Part shown: one piece after another, positions 1-11,754 of the stretch | How the letters are laid out: each line of letters opens with the position of its first letter | Numbering within the stretch: position 1 is the first letter of the stretch | Origin: Podocnemis expansa | Taxonomy: Eukaryota > Chordata > Testudines > Podocnemididae | DNA length: 64,000 nucleotides | Reading direction: 5' to 3' | Assembly: GCA_007922195.1 (NCBI GenBank) | Contig: ML681998.1 | Span: 19,851,663 to 19,915,662, forward strand | Made by a program: the position numbers and the translations under genes | Notes under the pieces: model-generated | Told to the model about the DNA's origin: nothing | What the model saw: the letters and a program-made list of their open reading frames with translations, nothing else | Databases searched by the model: none

Positions 1-300
1 GATTGCATTTTGGATGTGGAAACCACAAGGGGAGAGGCAATTCATAATTTAGTCCAAAATGGAGCACAGATATGAACATAGCAGAGCTGCTTAGTATAGC
101 AGTCAAAATGTAATTGTGGGTGAAAATACCAAAGAAGCCCATAACAAAAGCATTTAATTCCAAAAAATGAAGATAGTTAAACCAAAATTAAATAGAATAG
201 ACACAATAGTGAAATGCCTGCAAGCCGCATGGAAACTGCTTAAAACACCATCACAATACACCCTAAATTAAAATGTATACCTCAAATTAAAAAAAAAAAA
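1..300. other. AT-rich intronic sequence, nothing recognised
   Basis: AT-rich DNA with short A runs, for example near 290-300. I see no exon, RNA gene or classifiable repeat. It is inferred to lie in an upstream RIMS2 intron. Confidence 0.4.
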
Positions 301-1840
301 TAGTAAGAGGGCCACCATGGCTACATATCAGATTAAAAGAGGCTGTTAGAAGCAAAAAAAAATTATAAGTCAAATCCTACTGAGAAAAATAGAAGTGAGC
401 ACAAACTCTGGCAGTTGAAGTATAGAAGTATAGTTAGGGAGGTGGAAAAGAATTTGAAGAACAACTAACAGAGGCGCAAAGATACTAGTATAAGGTGCCT
501 ACCAAACAATCAGTGGGTCCACTGGACTGTCGAGATGGACTATAGGAAGAGAAGGTGGTTGCAGAGAAGCTAAATTAATTCTTTGCATTGGTCCTCTCTG
601 CAGAGGACATGAAGGAGATGCTCTACCCTAGCCATTCCTTTTATATGGCAGATCAGAGCAACTGTCCCAGATGTTGTTGTCAATAGAAGAGGTTTTGGAA
701 CAAACTGATAAATTAAATGGTAATAAGTCTCCAGAACCAGACTGTGTTCAGCTAATAGTTCTGCTCTTTCATATCTGACTTCCTTCAGACCCCTTAAGTG
801 TCTTATCACTTAAGTTAGCCTCTGTATCAAATATAAATAACATAACCCAAGTTTTTTAAAAAGGCTTCAGAGGTGACCCTCACAATTATCAGCTAGTAAA
901 TCTAACTTCAGTACCATGCAAACTGATTGAAACTATAATAAAAAACCTCAGGATTATCAGATATGTAGTTGTATATAATTTTTAGGGAAGATTTAATATA
1001 GCTTTTCTGAAGGGAAATCATGCCTATGAGAATTCACTGAAGTAGTTAAAAATCAAGTGAACAAGCGTGATCCAGTGGATGTAGTGTACTTGGACATTGA
1101 GAAAAATTTTGTCAGGCTCTGTCACCAAAAGCTCTTTATCAAAACAAGCAGTCATGAAGGGAAGTCCTCTCCTGAATCAATAACTGATTAAAAGGGGTTG
1201 GAAGAAATGGTTAGTTTTCATTGTAAAGAGAGGTAGATAGCAGAGTTCCCCAGAGATTTTTATGGCATCAGTGCTATTCGTCATATTAAAAAAAAAGTCT
1301 GGAAAAGGGTTAAACAGTTAGATGGCAAAGTTTGCAGATAGTACAAAATTATTCAAAATAAATATTTAAGTCCAAGCAGGCTGCAAAGATATACAAAGGG
1401 ATCTCACAGTACTAGCTGACGGGGCAACAAAATGACAAATGCAAAGTCAAACACTTTGGAAAATATAATCCCTATTATGCATATAAAATGATGGGTTCTA
1501 AATTATTTTTTTTTTACTGCTCAAGAAAAGATCTTGAAGTCATCATGTATACTTTCTGAAAATATCCACTTAATGTGCAGTGGCAGTCAAAAAACTAACG
1601 CAATGTTCGGATGCATTAGGAAGGGTGGATTATAGGACAGAAAATATAATCATGTTATTATATAAATCTATGGTATGCCCACACCTTGAGTACTGTATGC
1701 AGTTCTGGTTGCCCTATTTCAAATTTTTAAAAAATTATTACAACCAGAATAGGTACAGAGAAGGACAACAATCTGATTCTTTATACATAATGCCTGGTTG
1801 CATCCCATACCTTCCTAACAATAACTACCTTTTGTCTTAA
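301..1840 (+). mobile_element. CR1-type LINE fragment, degenerate reverse transcriptase
   Basis: Translations scattered over all + frames match the CR1/L3-type LINE reverse transcriptase order: a KLNGNKSPEPD-like segment near 705-745, a NYRPVSLT-like segment near 880-930, DPVDVVYLDIEKNF at about 1073-1115 (the strand-leading aspartate block, normally VDVVYLDFSKAFD), and YKSMVCPHLEYC at about 1666-1705, the conserved thumb-region motif. Stops and frameshifts are frequent, so the copy is dead. The short ORF at 1580-1840 is part of it, not an independent gene. The 5' limit is uncertain. Confidence 0.78.
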
Positions 1841-2560
1841 AAGAAAAAAGAAACAAAAAATAAAATATAATTGCTATTATTACTTTTTGTAAAGATGCTC
1901 TTTTTCTGTCTTTACATCAAAGAAGCCTTCCTTTTTTGAATTTCAGCCTGTGTGCTCATATAACCTTCAAGAATCCATTGTTAGTGGACAGCCAGTCACA
2001 CAACATGTGGTTTTGGTGTAGTTATGCTTTTCCTCCTTCCATTCCTCTAGTCAAGACATTTATCAAAGTGTACGTGATTGATGGGTTGAGATCGGTTATA
2101 TAAATGTAATTTTTACAAATATGTTTCCTACACTTTAAAGCCTCCTGGGGATGCACACTTACAAAAGCTATTTCAGTAGGTCATGTTTGAACTCTGGACA
2201 ATTATACTAAGGATCTTTAATTGAGAGAAAGAGCATTGCTAACGTGACCATTCATGCTGACATCCTTTCGCTATACTGGAGGGTCATCATCTATATTAAG
2301 CTTGAACTGAATGAGTAGATTAGTGTGAGGAAACATTTGGCTTGAGAATAGACCACAGATTTCATTTTCCTATAATATTTCTTCCTCAAGCAACCACCTA
2401 CTCTTTTTAAATTCATAAAGATTATCAAATTTAAATCGAAGGATTTTTTAAATTATTACTGTGACATAAAAAAATGTAACAAAAGAAACCTTGTAAATCA
2501 TAGGTACAGTTGTGTAACCTTTTTATAAACATTTAAACTATCGATTAATTTCTTTAGTTT
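1841..2560. other. AT-rich intronic sequence, nothing recognised
   Basis: No coding, RNA or repeat signature could be identified by eye. The sequence is AT-rich like the surrounding intron. Confidence 0.4.
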
Positions 2561-2735
2561 TGTTGGTTCCCAACCGCGATGGGAGAAGGAGACACCGGAC
2601 TCAGTAGTTTGAACTGAGAAATGGGTTTGTTTATTTAGAGCAACAACGGGGAAAATTTTTCAATGGGCAATCACAGTGACACTTGAGGTAGCAATTAACA
2701 ACTAAAACAGCAACCTTACAAGACCAACTAAGGTG

Positions 2736-2867
2736 GCAAATCTATATAAGCAACACAGTAAAACAGTAAAGCAAAAACTGCAAATCTATATAAGTGACAC
2801 AGCAAGACTGTAAAGCAAAAACTGCAAATCTATATAAGTAACACAATGAAACAGTAAGGCAAAAACT
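2736..2867. repeat. Tandem array, 3 copies of a 44-bp unit
   Basis: Three units begin with GCAAATCTATATAAG at 2736, 2780 and 2824 and end with GCAAAAACT; spacing is exactly 44 bp, with a few substitutions between units. Confidence 0.9.
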
Positions 2868-3240
2868 ACAAGATAAAACTGTAAGGTATTTGCAACAAAG
2901 TAAAACGGCTAGGTATTCCCAACAAGACAAAATGGCAAGGTAAAACAAACTGCAATGTACTTGTAGGGGATTCCTATATACGTACCACAACCCAGGCTCC
3001 ACTGACCAGCAGCATGAACACAAGAGGCATGGTAAGGAACACGACACGAGCTAGCTTTCCTCGGGAGATCCAGCTGTCAGGGTGATCAGTTCTGGCAGGT
3101 AACACTTGAACCTCCATAACTTTTGCCAGCTGGTATCCCCTTTTTTATAGGATTTTTAGCTCAGTGTTTTTTCTGGTTCCCACGCTGGGGGGGTTTGTGT
3201 TCCCACGATTGAGATAGTAATTTTCTAATTAAGTTTAAAA

Positions 3241-3371
3241 TTCCCAGGTGGTACTAGATTCCTAGGTGGATCATAAATTCCTAGGTGGGACCCAAATTTC
3301 CAGGTGGGTCATAAATTCTCAGGTGGGCCCAAATTCCTAGGAGGGTCATAAATTCCTAGGTGGGTTTCGGT
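3241..3371. repeat. Tandem array, about 7 copies of a 19-bp unit
   Basis: Units resembling ATTCCTAGGTGGGTCATAA repeat with starts near 3241, 3259, 3278, 3297, 3316, 3334 and 3353. The core CCTAGGTGG or CCAGGTGGG is conserved and the spacer alternates between a CATAA form and a CCCAA form. Confidence 0.85.
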
Positions 3372-3600
3372 TCCCACGAAGTTACTACCTTTGAGTTATG
3401 CTAGTCTGTAGCCTCCCAGATTCCAGGCCAGAGCCTCTTACGCTGTCCATAAGGGGTTTTTTAGTGTGCACTTGGTGGCAAATGGGGTGCCCGGGCATGC
3501 GGCCCCCTATTAGTACATCAGGCACGAACAAGTTTAGGCCTCTGATGATAATTGTGTTTCTTTCTTTAATATAGTGACACAATCTAAAGCTGCTGTCACT

Positions 3601-3955
3601 CAGTGTTTGTCAGTGTTTTCATTATAAACCTTGTTTTTTCAGCAGTTTCTGATGACCATAAAATATTCTTCTTGACAGAAAATTGACAGTAGATTTTGAG
3701 TTTGAAGGATAGTCTATAATTTGTTTGTCTTAACTATACAGTATTTGATTTGACTTGGTTTGAACACTTTTGATTTGCAGAAGGGCAAAAAAGAAGTGAG
3801 GGGAGGGAGGGTTGCTGGGTCAGACAGGAAAGTAGAAGTAGGCCCTAAATTCGCTTGAAGTTCTGTCACTGGCTTCAGTGAAAGCACCTGTTGACCCAGG
3901 TTTTTTTTTTTTTTTTTTGGCACACCCATAATTTAAAAGCAGCCTTGTGTGAAAA
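3601..3955. other. Unclassified intronic sequence with a long T run
   Basis: No exon or named repeat is seen. An 18-bp T homopolymer occurs at about 3901-3918 and a 9-bp A run at 3952-3960. The T run could be the reverse-strand tail of a retroposed sequence, but nothing recognisable lies next to it. Confidence 0.35.
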
Positions 3956-5785
3956 AAAAACAATAGGTAATGTATTTGTTAATTCTCCTCCAGTATTGTC
4001 CTATTGGTGCTCCACTCAAGTTGTTGACAGACCTCCGTGTCCTTAATCGGCGATTCTTCAGCAGAGCCTGTGGCGGCCACACAAGCATCAGGGGTGGCTT
4101 GTGATGCTGTTGACGCCTTTTTTGGTGTGTGCACAGCTCCAACCCCTAAGTGCATTGATGCCAACTGCATTGATGTCAGTCCCCTTCCCCGTAGCATCGT
4201 CGGCACAGATGCAAACCCTAGAACTGACACAGATATTGGTGCCAGCTGAGACAAAGGGACCAGCACAGTATATGGTACCATCCTCAGCACCTCCAAGGAA
4301 TCACAAAGAGAAAACCAGGTACCATCAGGAAGAGGAGGAACCCCTCACCTTCTGTCCAGTTTCATCATTGTACAGCAATGATGCATCTCAGGTGCACCTC
4401 AGCCAAAGGTGACAAGTCTCCCATACATCCTTTTCATCAGATGATGATTTTGAGGGTGAGGATGCTACTTTCTCCCCTCACCAGCCTTCACCCTAGAAAG
4501 ATTACTCGGTCCCGGTTATCCATCCTCCCAACCAGAATACAGGTGGCCTCCCCCTCCATGTTATGGAGCACCATTGGCCTGATATGATAACTGATCCCAA
4601 TATATTCAGTACCACATAATAGACCCTCTACTTCCCATGCTGAGACAGTGATACCATCACCTAGAACACCTGAAACGAGGCCACAGACATCTGAGTTAGC
4701 CAGTACCCAATAGAAAACAACAGAACAGAAGAACAAAAAAGGAGTCTAGTGGTACTTTTAAAGATTAACAAATTTATTTATCGTATGACTTTTTCTAGGA
4801 GAAAATCCCACTTCATCAGATTCTTGAAGACATCTGATGAAGTGGGATTTTCTCCCATGAAAGCTCATGTGATAAATAAATTTGTTAGTCTTTGACAATG
4901 CCATGAGTCTCCTTCTATGTTTTGCTGAATTAGGCTAACTCGGCTACCCTTTTGAAGCAGTACAGGAGACATCCCACTCAGCACATAATTTGTGTTCTTC
5001 GCCAGATGAGACCATAGCTCCTGCACCGTCCAAAAGTGCAGATGATATAAAGCAGTTTCAGGACATCTTTAAAAGAGTGGCAGACAGTATGGATATTTCA
5101 TTACAAGATATTCGAGCCTCCCAGCACAAACTACTAAAAATCTTGCAATCATCAACATCAGCTAAGATAGCACTTCCCATGGGTGATGCACTTAAGGACC
5201 CTGCCAACTGCATTTGGCAGAGCCCCACCATGATACTAGCCATGTGCAAAAGGACAGATAATAAATACTTTGTGACAGCAAAGAATAATGATTTCTTTTT
5301 ACTCATGTGCAGTCCAGCTCCCTCATTATAGAGGCAGCAAATCAAAGACCTAAACAAAGCCAAAATAAATCAATGCCCCATGACGAGAAGACAAAAACTT
5401 GACCAGCTTAGTAGGAAGGTCTACACCTCTGCTGCCCTTCTGTTGAGGTTGGTGAACTACCATGATGTCAAATTACAAGCTCAACAATTATAGTAAGATC
5501 TCTGAATTTATACATTGTATACTGGGGTAAAAAAGCAGTCGTTTACTTCACTAATAAAAGGAGGTCAACTAGCAGCAGGAACATGACTGCAAATCTCTTT
5601 CGACATCACCAGCACTACTGCCAGAATCATTGACACAGTGGTAGTTGTGCATATCATCCTGGCTTCATTCAGCTGGCCTTCCAAAATAGCTTCAGGCCAC
5701 CATTATGGGCTTGCCATTTGATAAAAATAAGCTCTTCAGTGAAAAAGCCAGTGAGGTGATGCATACAATGAAAGCAGGGCTATAA
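3956..5785 (+). pseudogene. DIRS-like retrotransposon relic (gag ORF1 portion)
   Basis: The + strand translation between 4990 and 5785 matches, in order, the ORF1 (gag-like) protein of the DIRS copies elsewhere in this window: SSPDETIAPAPSKSADD, then QDIFKRVADSMDIS, then QLSRKVYTSAALLLR at about 5402-5445 (compare LFSHKVYSTGGLQLR near 62.3 kb), then LPFDKNKLFSEKASEV near 5711-5757 (compare LPFEGQSLFS near 62.6 kb). The upstream proline/alanine/threonine-rich part (3990-4700) corresponds to the variable ORF1 linker. Frames change and stops interrupt it. No reverse transcriptase or terminal repeat is present, so it is a truncated dead copy. It is broken at 4735-4918 by a Penelope-type hairpin. 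Confidence 0.75.
4735..4918. mobile_element. Penelope-like terminal hairpin inserted in DIRS relic
   Basis: Two arms of about 85 bp face each other. The left arm carries GGTACTTTTAAAGATTAACAA, continuing to AGAAAATCCCACTTCATCAG; the right arm carries CTGATGAAGTGGGATTTTCT and runs to AATTTGTTAGTCTTTGACAA. The arms are separated by only about 13 bp around 4826-4838. The arm sequence matches the terminal repeats of the GIY-YIG-bearing copy at 45894-46512, which is why I assign it to Penelope-like elements. Target duplication is not evident. Confidence 0.7.
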
Positions 5786-6200
5786 CTAGGGTGGGCACAT
5801 TTCCTATTTCCCATCCTTTACCAAAAGCACATTCTTCTGGGAGCAAGACTGGGATAGGTCATCTCCTGTCCTGCCATGGCCGCACTCGCTGGGTGGCAGG
5901 GAAAGCTGGCACCCCCTGCCTGGCCGTGGTTGTGCTCACTCGACAATAGGAAAGACACCTGCCCGGCCATTGGACTGGGGCAGGATCTGACTCCCCGCCA
6001 CCGGCATGGATTGGCCCCTGGGCCAGATCAGGGACTGGATGGTTGGGGGCCTTTGGGATGCTTATTTTGGGTACCAGACAGTCTAGTTACAGCCCTGGAT
6101 GAAAAATTCAAGAGCAAGTTTGTGGATGCTGGATATCTACACACTAGTAACAAGGAGATTTCCAAAGGAGCTTGCTTGAAAGGGAGTTGAGTGCCTAACT
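5786..6200. other. GC-rich unclassified segment
   Basis: A locally GC-rich stretch (about 5860-6060) with short repeated CCCGCC and TGGCCC motifs inside AT-rich intron. The 104-aa ORF at 5876-6190 has no recognisable domain and no splice context. It may be the eroded 3' part of the adjoining DIRS copy or an independent insertion; I cannot tell. Confidence 0.3.
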
Positions 6201-9200
6201 TTGTCAGACTCCTTTGAACATCCTGGCTTGTGTAGACTACTTGATTTTGGACATTTGTCTATGGTTCTTTAAGATTTTAGAAGGAATATATTCTGTGCTG
6301 TGCTTGTAATAGACTCGTATTCCAGTATTCTGGTTAAACATAGTATGCAATATGTGTAGACATTAAAGATCCTAGATTTTCAGCATTACAGAAGAATAGA
6401 TCCTCTTCAGGTTTTTGACTTTAATTACTTGAGGATTTTGGATATTGTTAATCTTTGGAGACAATACCCCACGCTCTTTCATATCTTGCTTATGCTCTGT
6501 TCCCCTTAGAGAGAAGTATATTGAAAATGTATGAGGTGAACTAGTACAGAAATATTTATAGAATGACAGTGAGAAAAATCAAGAGAGAATGCTTTTGGGT
6601 AGAGTGCTGACTGGAAAAAGGCTTTGGACTATGAACACATAAGCTGTCTCCTGCTGTTTGATTTCTACTCTTCAGGGATGCAAGATGTTATGTGCATTCT
6701 TTGTGTGTAAATGGGTCTGTCAAATACCTGATTTCATCACTAATTTTTCCTTTGAATAGGAACAACCTGCAAGAGCTCCAGAGTTTGCTAACCAGTTGGG
6801 TCAAAAGGGTAACACTATGTCACAATCATGTTACTCAACACTTCTCTTGAGGTATTCAGCTGCCACAGGCTGGGTGTGAGATACACATTTCGATAGAATA
6901 TAATATACTATGGAAATAGCTGCCTTATTGTACAAAGGTTATTTTGATACAAATCTATTCTTACATAAGGCTATTGAAATGTCCAACATTCTCTGTGAGG
7001 AACCTAAACAAAGTATTTCTTCCCCCACTAAAGTTTTTTCTCATTAGTATGTTTGGTTAATAGGCAAACCTAAAAATAGTTCTGGTGTATGGTTTGGATA
7101 AGAGCAACATGAAAGTGAGGTGTGCATCTCCTCGAAGGCTATTCTAGTGAGCAGACTTTTTAGAATCAAATGGAATAACCACATCTCTAGAAATGTCTCC
7201 AGCAGAATTTCTTCTGAGATTTCCACTGCTTCTAGCTTCCTGTTGACTGGAAGTGTTGGAAGATTTTTTTTTTTCTTTTGCTATTTTAACAACTCTGGTT
7301 ATGGCCTAAACTCAGAGGGGAAAAATATAACATGAGGAGAAATACACACGGACAATTTATAACCTCCAGAAGGATTTGGTTTAGTTTCCACTGAAAGGAA
7401 CACAGGTAAACCATAAATTTGCTCCCCCCCCAGCTCATTTTCCTATGCCAGGTTCATTCTACTCTCCATGTAGATATGTGGCTTATGGTAGCACTAGTAA
7501 GAACTGGGATGAGATGATGATGTTTCCTTCATTCCCAGTCCTGAATTATTTATTTAAAGTTTGAATATTATGATAATGATACCAACTAACATTGTATTGT
7601 ACTTGATCATATAGTGGCTGATTTGAGGAATTAGCGCTGAAAGCTTGCTATTTTTTTTTTTAATAAAAAATAGGATTGGTACCATAGCATATAATTTATC
7701 TAATAGCTTGACATTTTCCCCTGACTCATTTCTGCTGGGTGCTGTGTTTAGCCATGAAATGCACTTATTCTGAGTAATAAAGATTCTGCTATTAGGGCAG
7801 AGAAATTTCTGAGCAAAAACCAGTAATGGTGCTCTCTATTAGTCAGAAATGACAACTGAACACATTTTGCTGTAATATGCAAAGATTTCTGATACACAGG
7901 TCTTTTCTGTAGGAAGCTAAGAATTATGTTTCCTTCATGCATTATTCTTAATCTCAAAATTTCACACATCATACACACATTCAAAATGTTAATATTGATG
8001 GAATTTTCTGTTCTAAATACATATGCTTAATCCTTTTATTAAAATTATTCACTGAATCTCAAAATACCGTGGGTGTACAAAGCAATAAATTTGTTCCACG
8101 GCAGTGGAACATTCTCTTTGTAGGCATGCCAATCATCAAGTTGTAAACAGAACAGTCCTGTATTGTTAAGATTTGTCTTTATCCAGTATCAGACATGCTT
8201 TTTTTTATTTGGCATCAGAGCATGCTGCTTTGCCTTCACCACCTTGCTCTCACATACATTGTATGTGACAGCATGGGCAGCATATGCTGCAAAATAGTAC
8301 CTTCTGTATGGTGTGACTGCACATGTGCTATGCACGTAAGGTCACGCTAGCAGGAGCAGGGTTGGAATTGGGCTTACTCTGTGGTAGAAATATGTGCCAT
8401 GTCCAGGATTCTGGGGATGAATTAGTGACCGCTCAACTATTGTGTAGTCTCCCAGATAGGGCTGAATGTATGCCTTATGCACAGGATCTTTAGTGCTTAC
8501 AGCTGACTTTCATGTTTTCCACGTGTGTGGGGTGGGGTGGGAGGATGGCAATTAGAGAGAGAGGGGCTTTCTGGGCCAGATCCAGCTGGGGGGAAAGGAG
8601 GAGATGGACTGAGGAAACCAGCTTCCCTATCTCTAGGTGGGGGGAATATGCTCACACCTGGGCTCTGCAGTCCATCCTGCCCATGAGGTGGGGGCTTTGA
8701 GAAGAAGAGGAGGAGCAGGGTGGCAAGGTCCCAGGATAGAGGAAGAGAAGGAGGGGGCAGGGCCAGAATTCCACTGCTCATATAGGACCCACGAATTGGT
8801 TGGGGCTGCTGGGCATGGTGCCACTGGCCTGTGCAGTAATATGCTACTGTTTAGCCATCCAAGGTGAGATTAACGCAGAGGCTATTTTCTGTAGCTGTTC
8901 TTCTTAATCCATCTATAAAGTACTTAAGTATATTTTGGATATTTTTAGGCTACTACAGTTGAGTGACTTCCATGATAATTTTGGAGCTTTCAAAGCTATA
9001 TATACAAGTAATTGAAGCTCCGTCCGTAAGAACTTTGAGTTTCAGTTGTTCATATGTTGCCCATAAAAAGTTGCTTCAGGGAAAAGTTCTTTTCATGGGC
9101 TTGGAAAGAAATAGAAGATCTAGAGTGTTAGCAAAAGATAGGCATTAGTATGTTTATGATGGCTTTTTTTTGTGCTTGTGAATATCAAAAAAGTTTATTT

Positions 9201-9744
9201 TAAACTAAAACTTTTCGCTGAAGAAGTTAAATATTGGATTTTCATTGGCATGTTGGATATCCATGACAAAAAATGTCAGATATATCCAAATTATTTATGT
9301 GCATAGATTTTTTTAAAGGTAAGAAAGGGCACATAGCTAAATACTGTGGGTCTTTTTGGTTTTACCTTGAAAACAGGCAAATACAGACTGTGAATGCTGT
9401 ATTATTTTGGTGTGCATATCCTGGCTAGCCCACGAATGCCTGTATAACCACTACAGATGACACCTTTAATATGAGTCTGAATATTCTAAGTGTAGGAGGG
9501 ATTTTTGTTCTGTGAGTGAATCAGAGAGGTACTGATGAAAGCATGAGGATGACACATTAAATTGCTAGAACTCTGTCCTAGAACACTACACTGGGGTTTG
9601 CCATGCAAAAATTAGTGTGTGTGTATATGTGTCTAAACTCTGGATTAGATGCCTAAAATTTGAAAACCATACTTTGGGCAAAAGTGTCAAATTTCAATAT
9701 TTAATGTTCGATACCTAAATCTAAGGTTAGGCATCTAAATTAAA
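6201..9744. other. Intronic sequence, mostly unclassified
   Basis: AT-rich intron without recognisable exons. A G-rich island lies at about 8520-8780 on the + strand and gives several small overlapping ORFs without domains. A phrase resembling 'TAGGCATCTAAAT' recurs near 9640-9740, hinting at an old DNA-transposon remnant. No RNA gene is seen. Confidence 0.35.
9733..9744. repeat. Target-site duplication, left copy (12 bp)
   Basis: ATCTAAATTAAA here and again at 9948-9959, immediately flanking the Penelope-like hairpin. Confidence 0.85.
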
Positions 9745-9947
9745 TTTTCAAAGGGTTAACCGTGTTAGTCTACGCCAGCAAAAAAAACCCCAAGGAGTCG
9801 TGTGGTACTTAAAGACTAACAGATTTATTTTTCGCATGAGCTTTCGTGGGAGATAATCTCACTTCTTCAGATGCTTCGAAGATGGGTGAACTTCAAAGCA
9901 TCTCACGTAGTGGGATTATCTCCCACGAAAGCTCATGCAAAAAATAA
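9745..9947. mobile_element. Short Penelope-like hairpin element with 12-bp target duplication
   Basis: The element is 203 bp and is bounded by direct repeats ATCTAAATTAAA at 9733-9744 and 9948-9959. It begins with an AAAGGGTTAACCGTGTTAGTC-type leader, then an arm AAGGAGTCGTGTGGTACTTAA continuing through GAGCTTTCGTGGGAGATAAT; the facing arm has ATTATCTCCCACGAAAGCTC. The arms meet around TTCGAAGATGGGTGAACTTC. The sequence matches the termini of the GIY-YIG-bearing copy at 45894-46512, so I read it as an ORF-less derivative of that Penelope-like family. Confidence 0.82.
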
Positions 9948-9959
9948 ATCTAAATTAAA
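9948..9959. repeat. Target-site duplication, right copy (12 bp)
   Basis: ATCTAAATTAAA, identical to 9733-9744 on the other side of the hairpin element. Confidence 0.85.
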
Positions 9960-10104
9960 GTTTCCTGGTTTTCTGAGGTGCTGAGTATCTGCAGCTTACT
10001 TTGGAGTCAGTGGGAGTTACAGGTGGGAATGAGCTAATAAAGTTTGCAGTTGACACAAAGTTGAGAGGTGTTGCCAATACAGAGAAGGATCTGGAGATCA
10101 TATA

Positions 10105-10511
10105 GGCTGTGTTCACACAGCACTCTTATTTCGAAACAACAGAGGTTGTTTCGAAATAAGAAATACCCTGTTCACACAATGCACGGTTGTTTCGAAAAAA
10201 CGGCACCCGTTGTTTTGAAACAGCGGCACCCATTGTTTCAAAACAACTTAAGCCCCATGTGGGGATGAAACAATGTTGTTTTGAAATGATTGTTTCGAAA
10301 CAATGCCGTCCAAACATGTTGTTTCGAAACAACAGTGACTTGTTTCGAAATAACTGTTGCCTGAAACTGCTATTTCACTTTGAGCTTTCTTCCTTAATTT
10401 GAATTACAAACTGTTAATTCGAATTAAGTTATTTCGAAATAAGGCATTATTTCGATACAAGTTGTTTCGACACAACTTGTGTCGAAATAATGCCTGTGTG
10501 TGAACACAGCC
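10105..10511. mobile_element. Fold-back DNA element A (TTTCGAAA palindrome array)
   Basis: A 407-bp element with terminal inverted repeats GGCTGTGTTCACACAG and CTGTGTGTGAACACAGCC, flanked on both sides by ATA (10102-10104 and 10512-10514). The interior is almost entirely made of TTGTTTCGAAACAA-like palindromes. It sits inside a CR1 copy that continues on both sides. No transposase is present, so it is non-autonomous. The 3-bp A/T flank and the GGC terminus resemble PIF/Harbinger-type elements, but that class call is inference. The small ORFs overlapping it are artefacts of the palindromes. Confidence 0.85.
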
Positions 10512-11158
10512 ATAGTAAGATCTGAATGACCTTATAAACTGGAATAATAGGAATAAAATGGAATGTAATAGTGGAGCATGCAGGGTCATGCATTTATGGA
10601 CTAATACTAAGATTTTTTTCCTGTAAACTGGGGATGCATCAGCTGGAAGTGACGGAGGAGAGGGACCTGTGCCTATTGGTTGATCATGGAATGACTATGA
10701 GTCGCCAATGTGATGTGGCTATGAAAAAAGCCAGTGTAGTCCCTGTATGCATTAGATGAGGTATTTCTAGTAGAAATAGGGAGGTGTTCTGCCATTATGC
10801 AAGATGCTTGTGAGACCTTATCTGAAATATTGTGTGCATTTCTGGACCCTGCATTTAAGAAAGATGAATTCAAACTGAATCAGGTGCAAAGAAGGGCTAA
10901 AAGGATGATCCACAAAATGAACAAGAGAAGACTTAAATAGCTTGGCCTGTTTAGCCTAATCAAAAGAAGATTGAGGGGAGATAAAATTGTTCTCTATGAA
11001 CACTTCAAAGGGATAAATACCAGGGATGGAAAGGAATTATTTGAGCTCAACCAGAAGGTGAACACAAGAACAAATGAATATAAACTGATGATCAGGAAGT
11101 TTAGACTTTAAATTAGCCACCAGTTTCTAACCATCCAAGGAGTAAAGGTGTGGAATAT

Positions 11159-11276
11159 CAAATCAAATCAAATCATAGGGCTGGAAGGGACCTCATGAGA
11201 TCATCGAGTCCAACCCCCTGGGAATTGAACCCAGGACCTTCTGCATGTTAAGCAGAGGTGTTAGCCACTGTAGCTT
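11159..11276 (-). mobile_element. tRNA-derived SINE with CR1-like 3' tail
   Basis: On the minus strand the head reads as a tRNA-like domain: an A-box-like AAGCTACAGTGG, an anticodon stem-loop TCTGC-TTAACAT-GCAGA, and a T arm CTGGG-TTCAATT-CCCAG whose B box is GGTTCAATTCC (plus-strand 11221-11231). Next come GTTGGACTCGATGATCTCAT and GGTCCCTTCCAGCCCTATGA, which parallel the 3' end of the CR1 copy it is inserted in (11709-11754), and a GATTT-repeat tail (11159-11175). This is the layout of the tortoise tRNA SINE/CR1 partnership. It is a retroposon, not a tRNA gene: no acceptor stem is visible. Confidence 0.83.
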
Positions 11277-11754
11277 TGGGGGCAAAACAATCTAGCTAGC
11301 TTCAAACCTGAGCTTAATAAATTTATGGCTACTGGTAGTAGTATGACTTCTTGTGGTGGATATGCCAGTAACCTGAGATTGGGCATTAGGCAGGGTGGGT
11401 TTTGCATTATTACTGAGCATTCTTTCTTGCGTGTCTAGTTGGTGAGTTGCTGACATGCTCAGGATTTAACTGATCACCATATTTGGGTTTGGGAAGCAAT
11501 TTTCCTTCATGGAAGATTGGCAAGGGCTTTGGGGAAGGGGCAGTTTCACCTTCTTCTGTAGCATGGGGCACAGTTCACTTGCTGGTGGATTTTGTGTACC
11601 TTAAAGTCTTAAAACCATTATTTGAGGATATTAATAACTCAGTCATAGGTTAGAGGTTTATTACAAGAATGTGTGGGTGAGGTGCTGTAGCCTGCATTGT
11701 GCAGGTCGTCAGACTAGATGATCATATTGGTCCGTTCTGATCTTGAAGTCTATG

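Larger units (their letters stand above)
2561..3600 (-). repeat. LTR-like interspersed repeat carrying two tandem arrays
   Basis: The segment starts near TTGGTTCCCAACC and ends after TTCGGTTCCCACGAAG (about 3367-3382), so a GTTCCC motif recurs at both sides. It contains a 44-bp array and a 19-bp array described separately. The composition and the motif recurrence suggest a retroviral or Gypsy-type LTR in antisense orientation, but I see no flanking duplication or coding region. The ORFs here (for example 2742-3047 on the minus strand) are products of the tandem arrays and carry no recognisable domain. Classification is tentative. Confidence 0.4.

Noticed and set aside
10105..10511. CRISPR-like array from regularly repeated TTTCGAAA units
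   Set aside because: Spacing is irregular, there are no unique spacers of constant length, and the array is bounded by transposon ends in a vertebrate intron.
11210..11276. A tRNA gene on the minus strand
   Set aside because: The anticodon and T arms are good, but no acceptor stem is visible and the sequence runs into a CR1 tail with GATTT repeats, the layout of a SINE.
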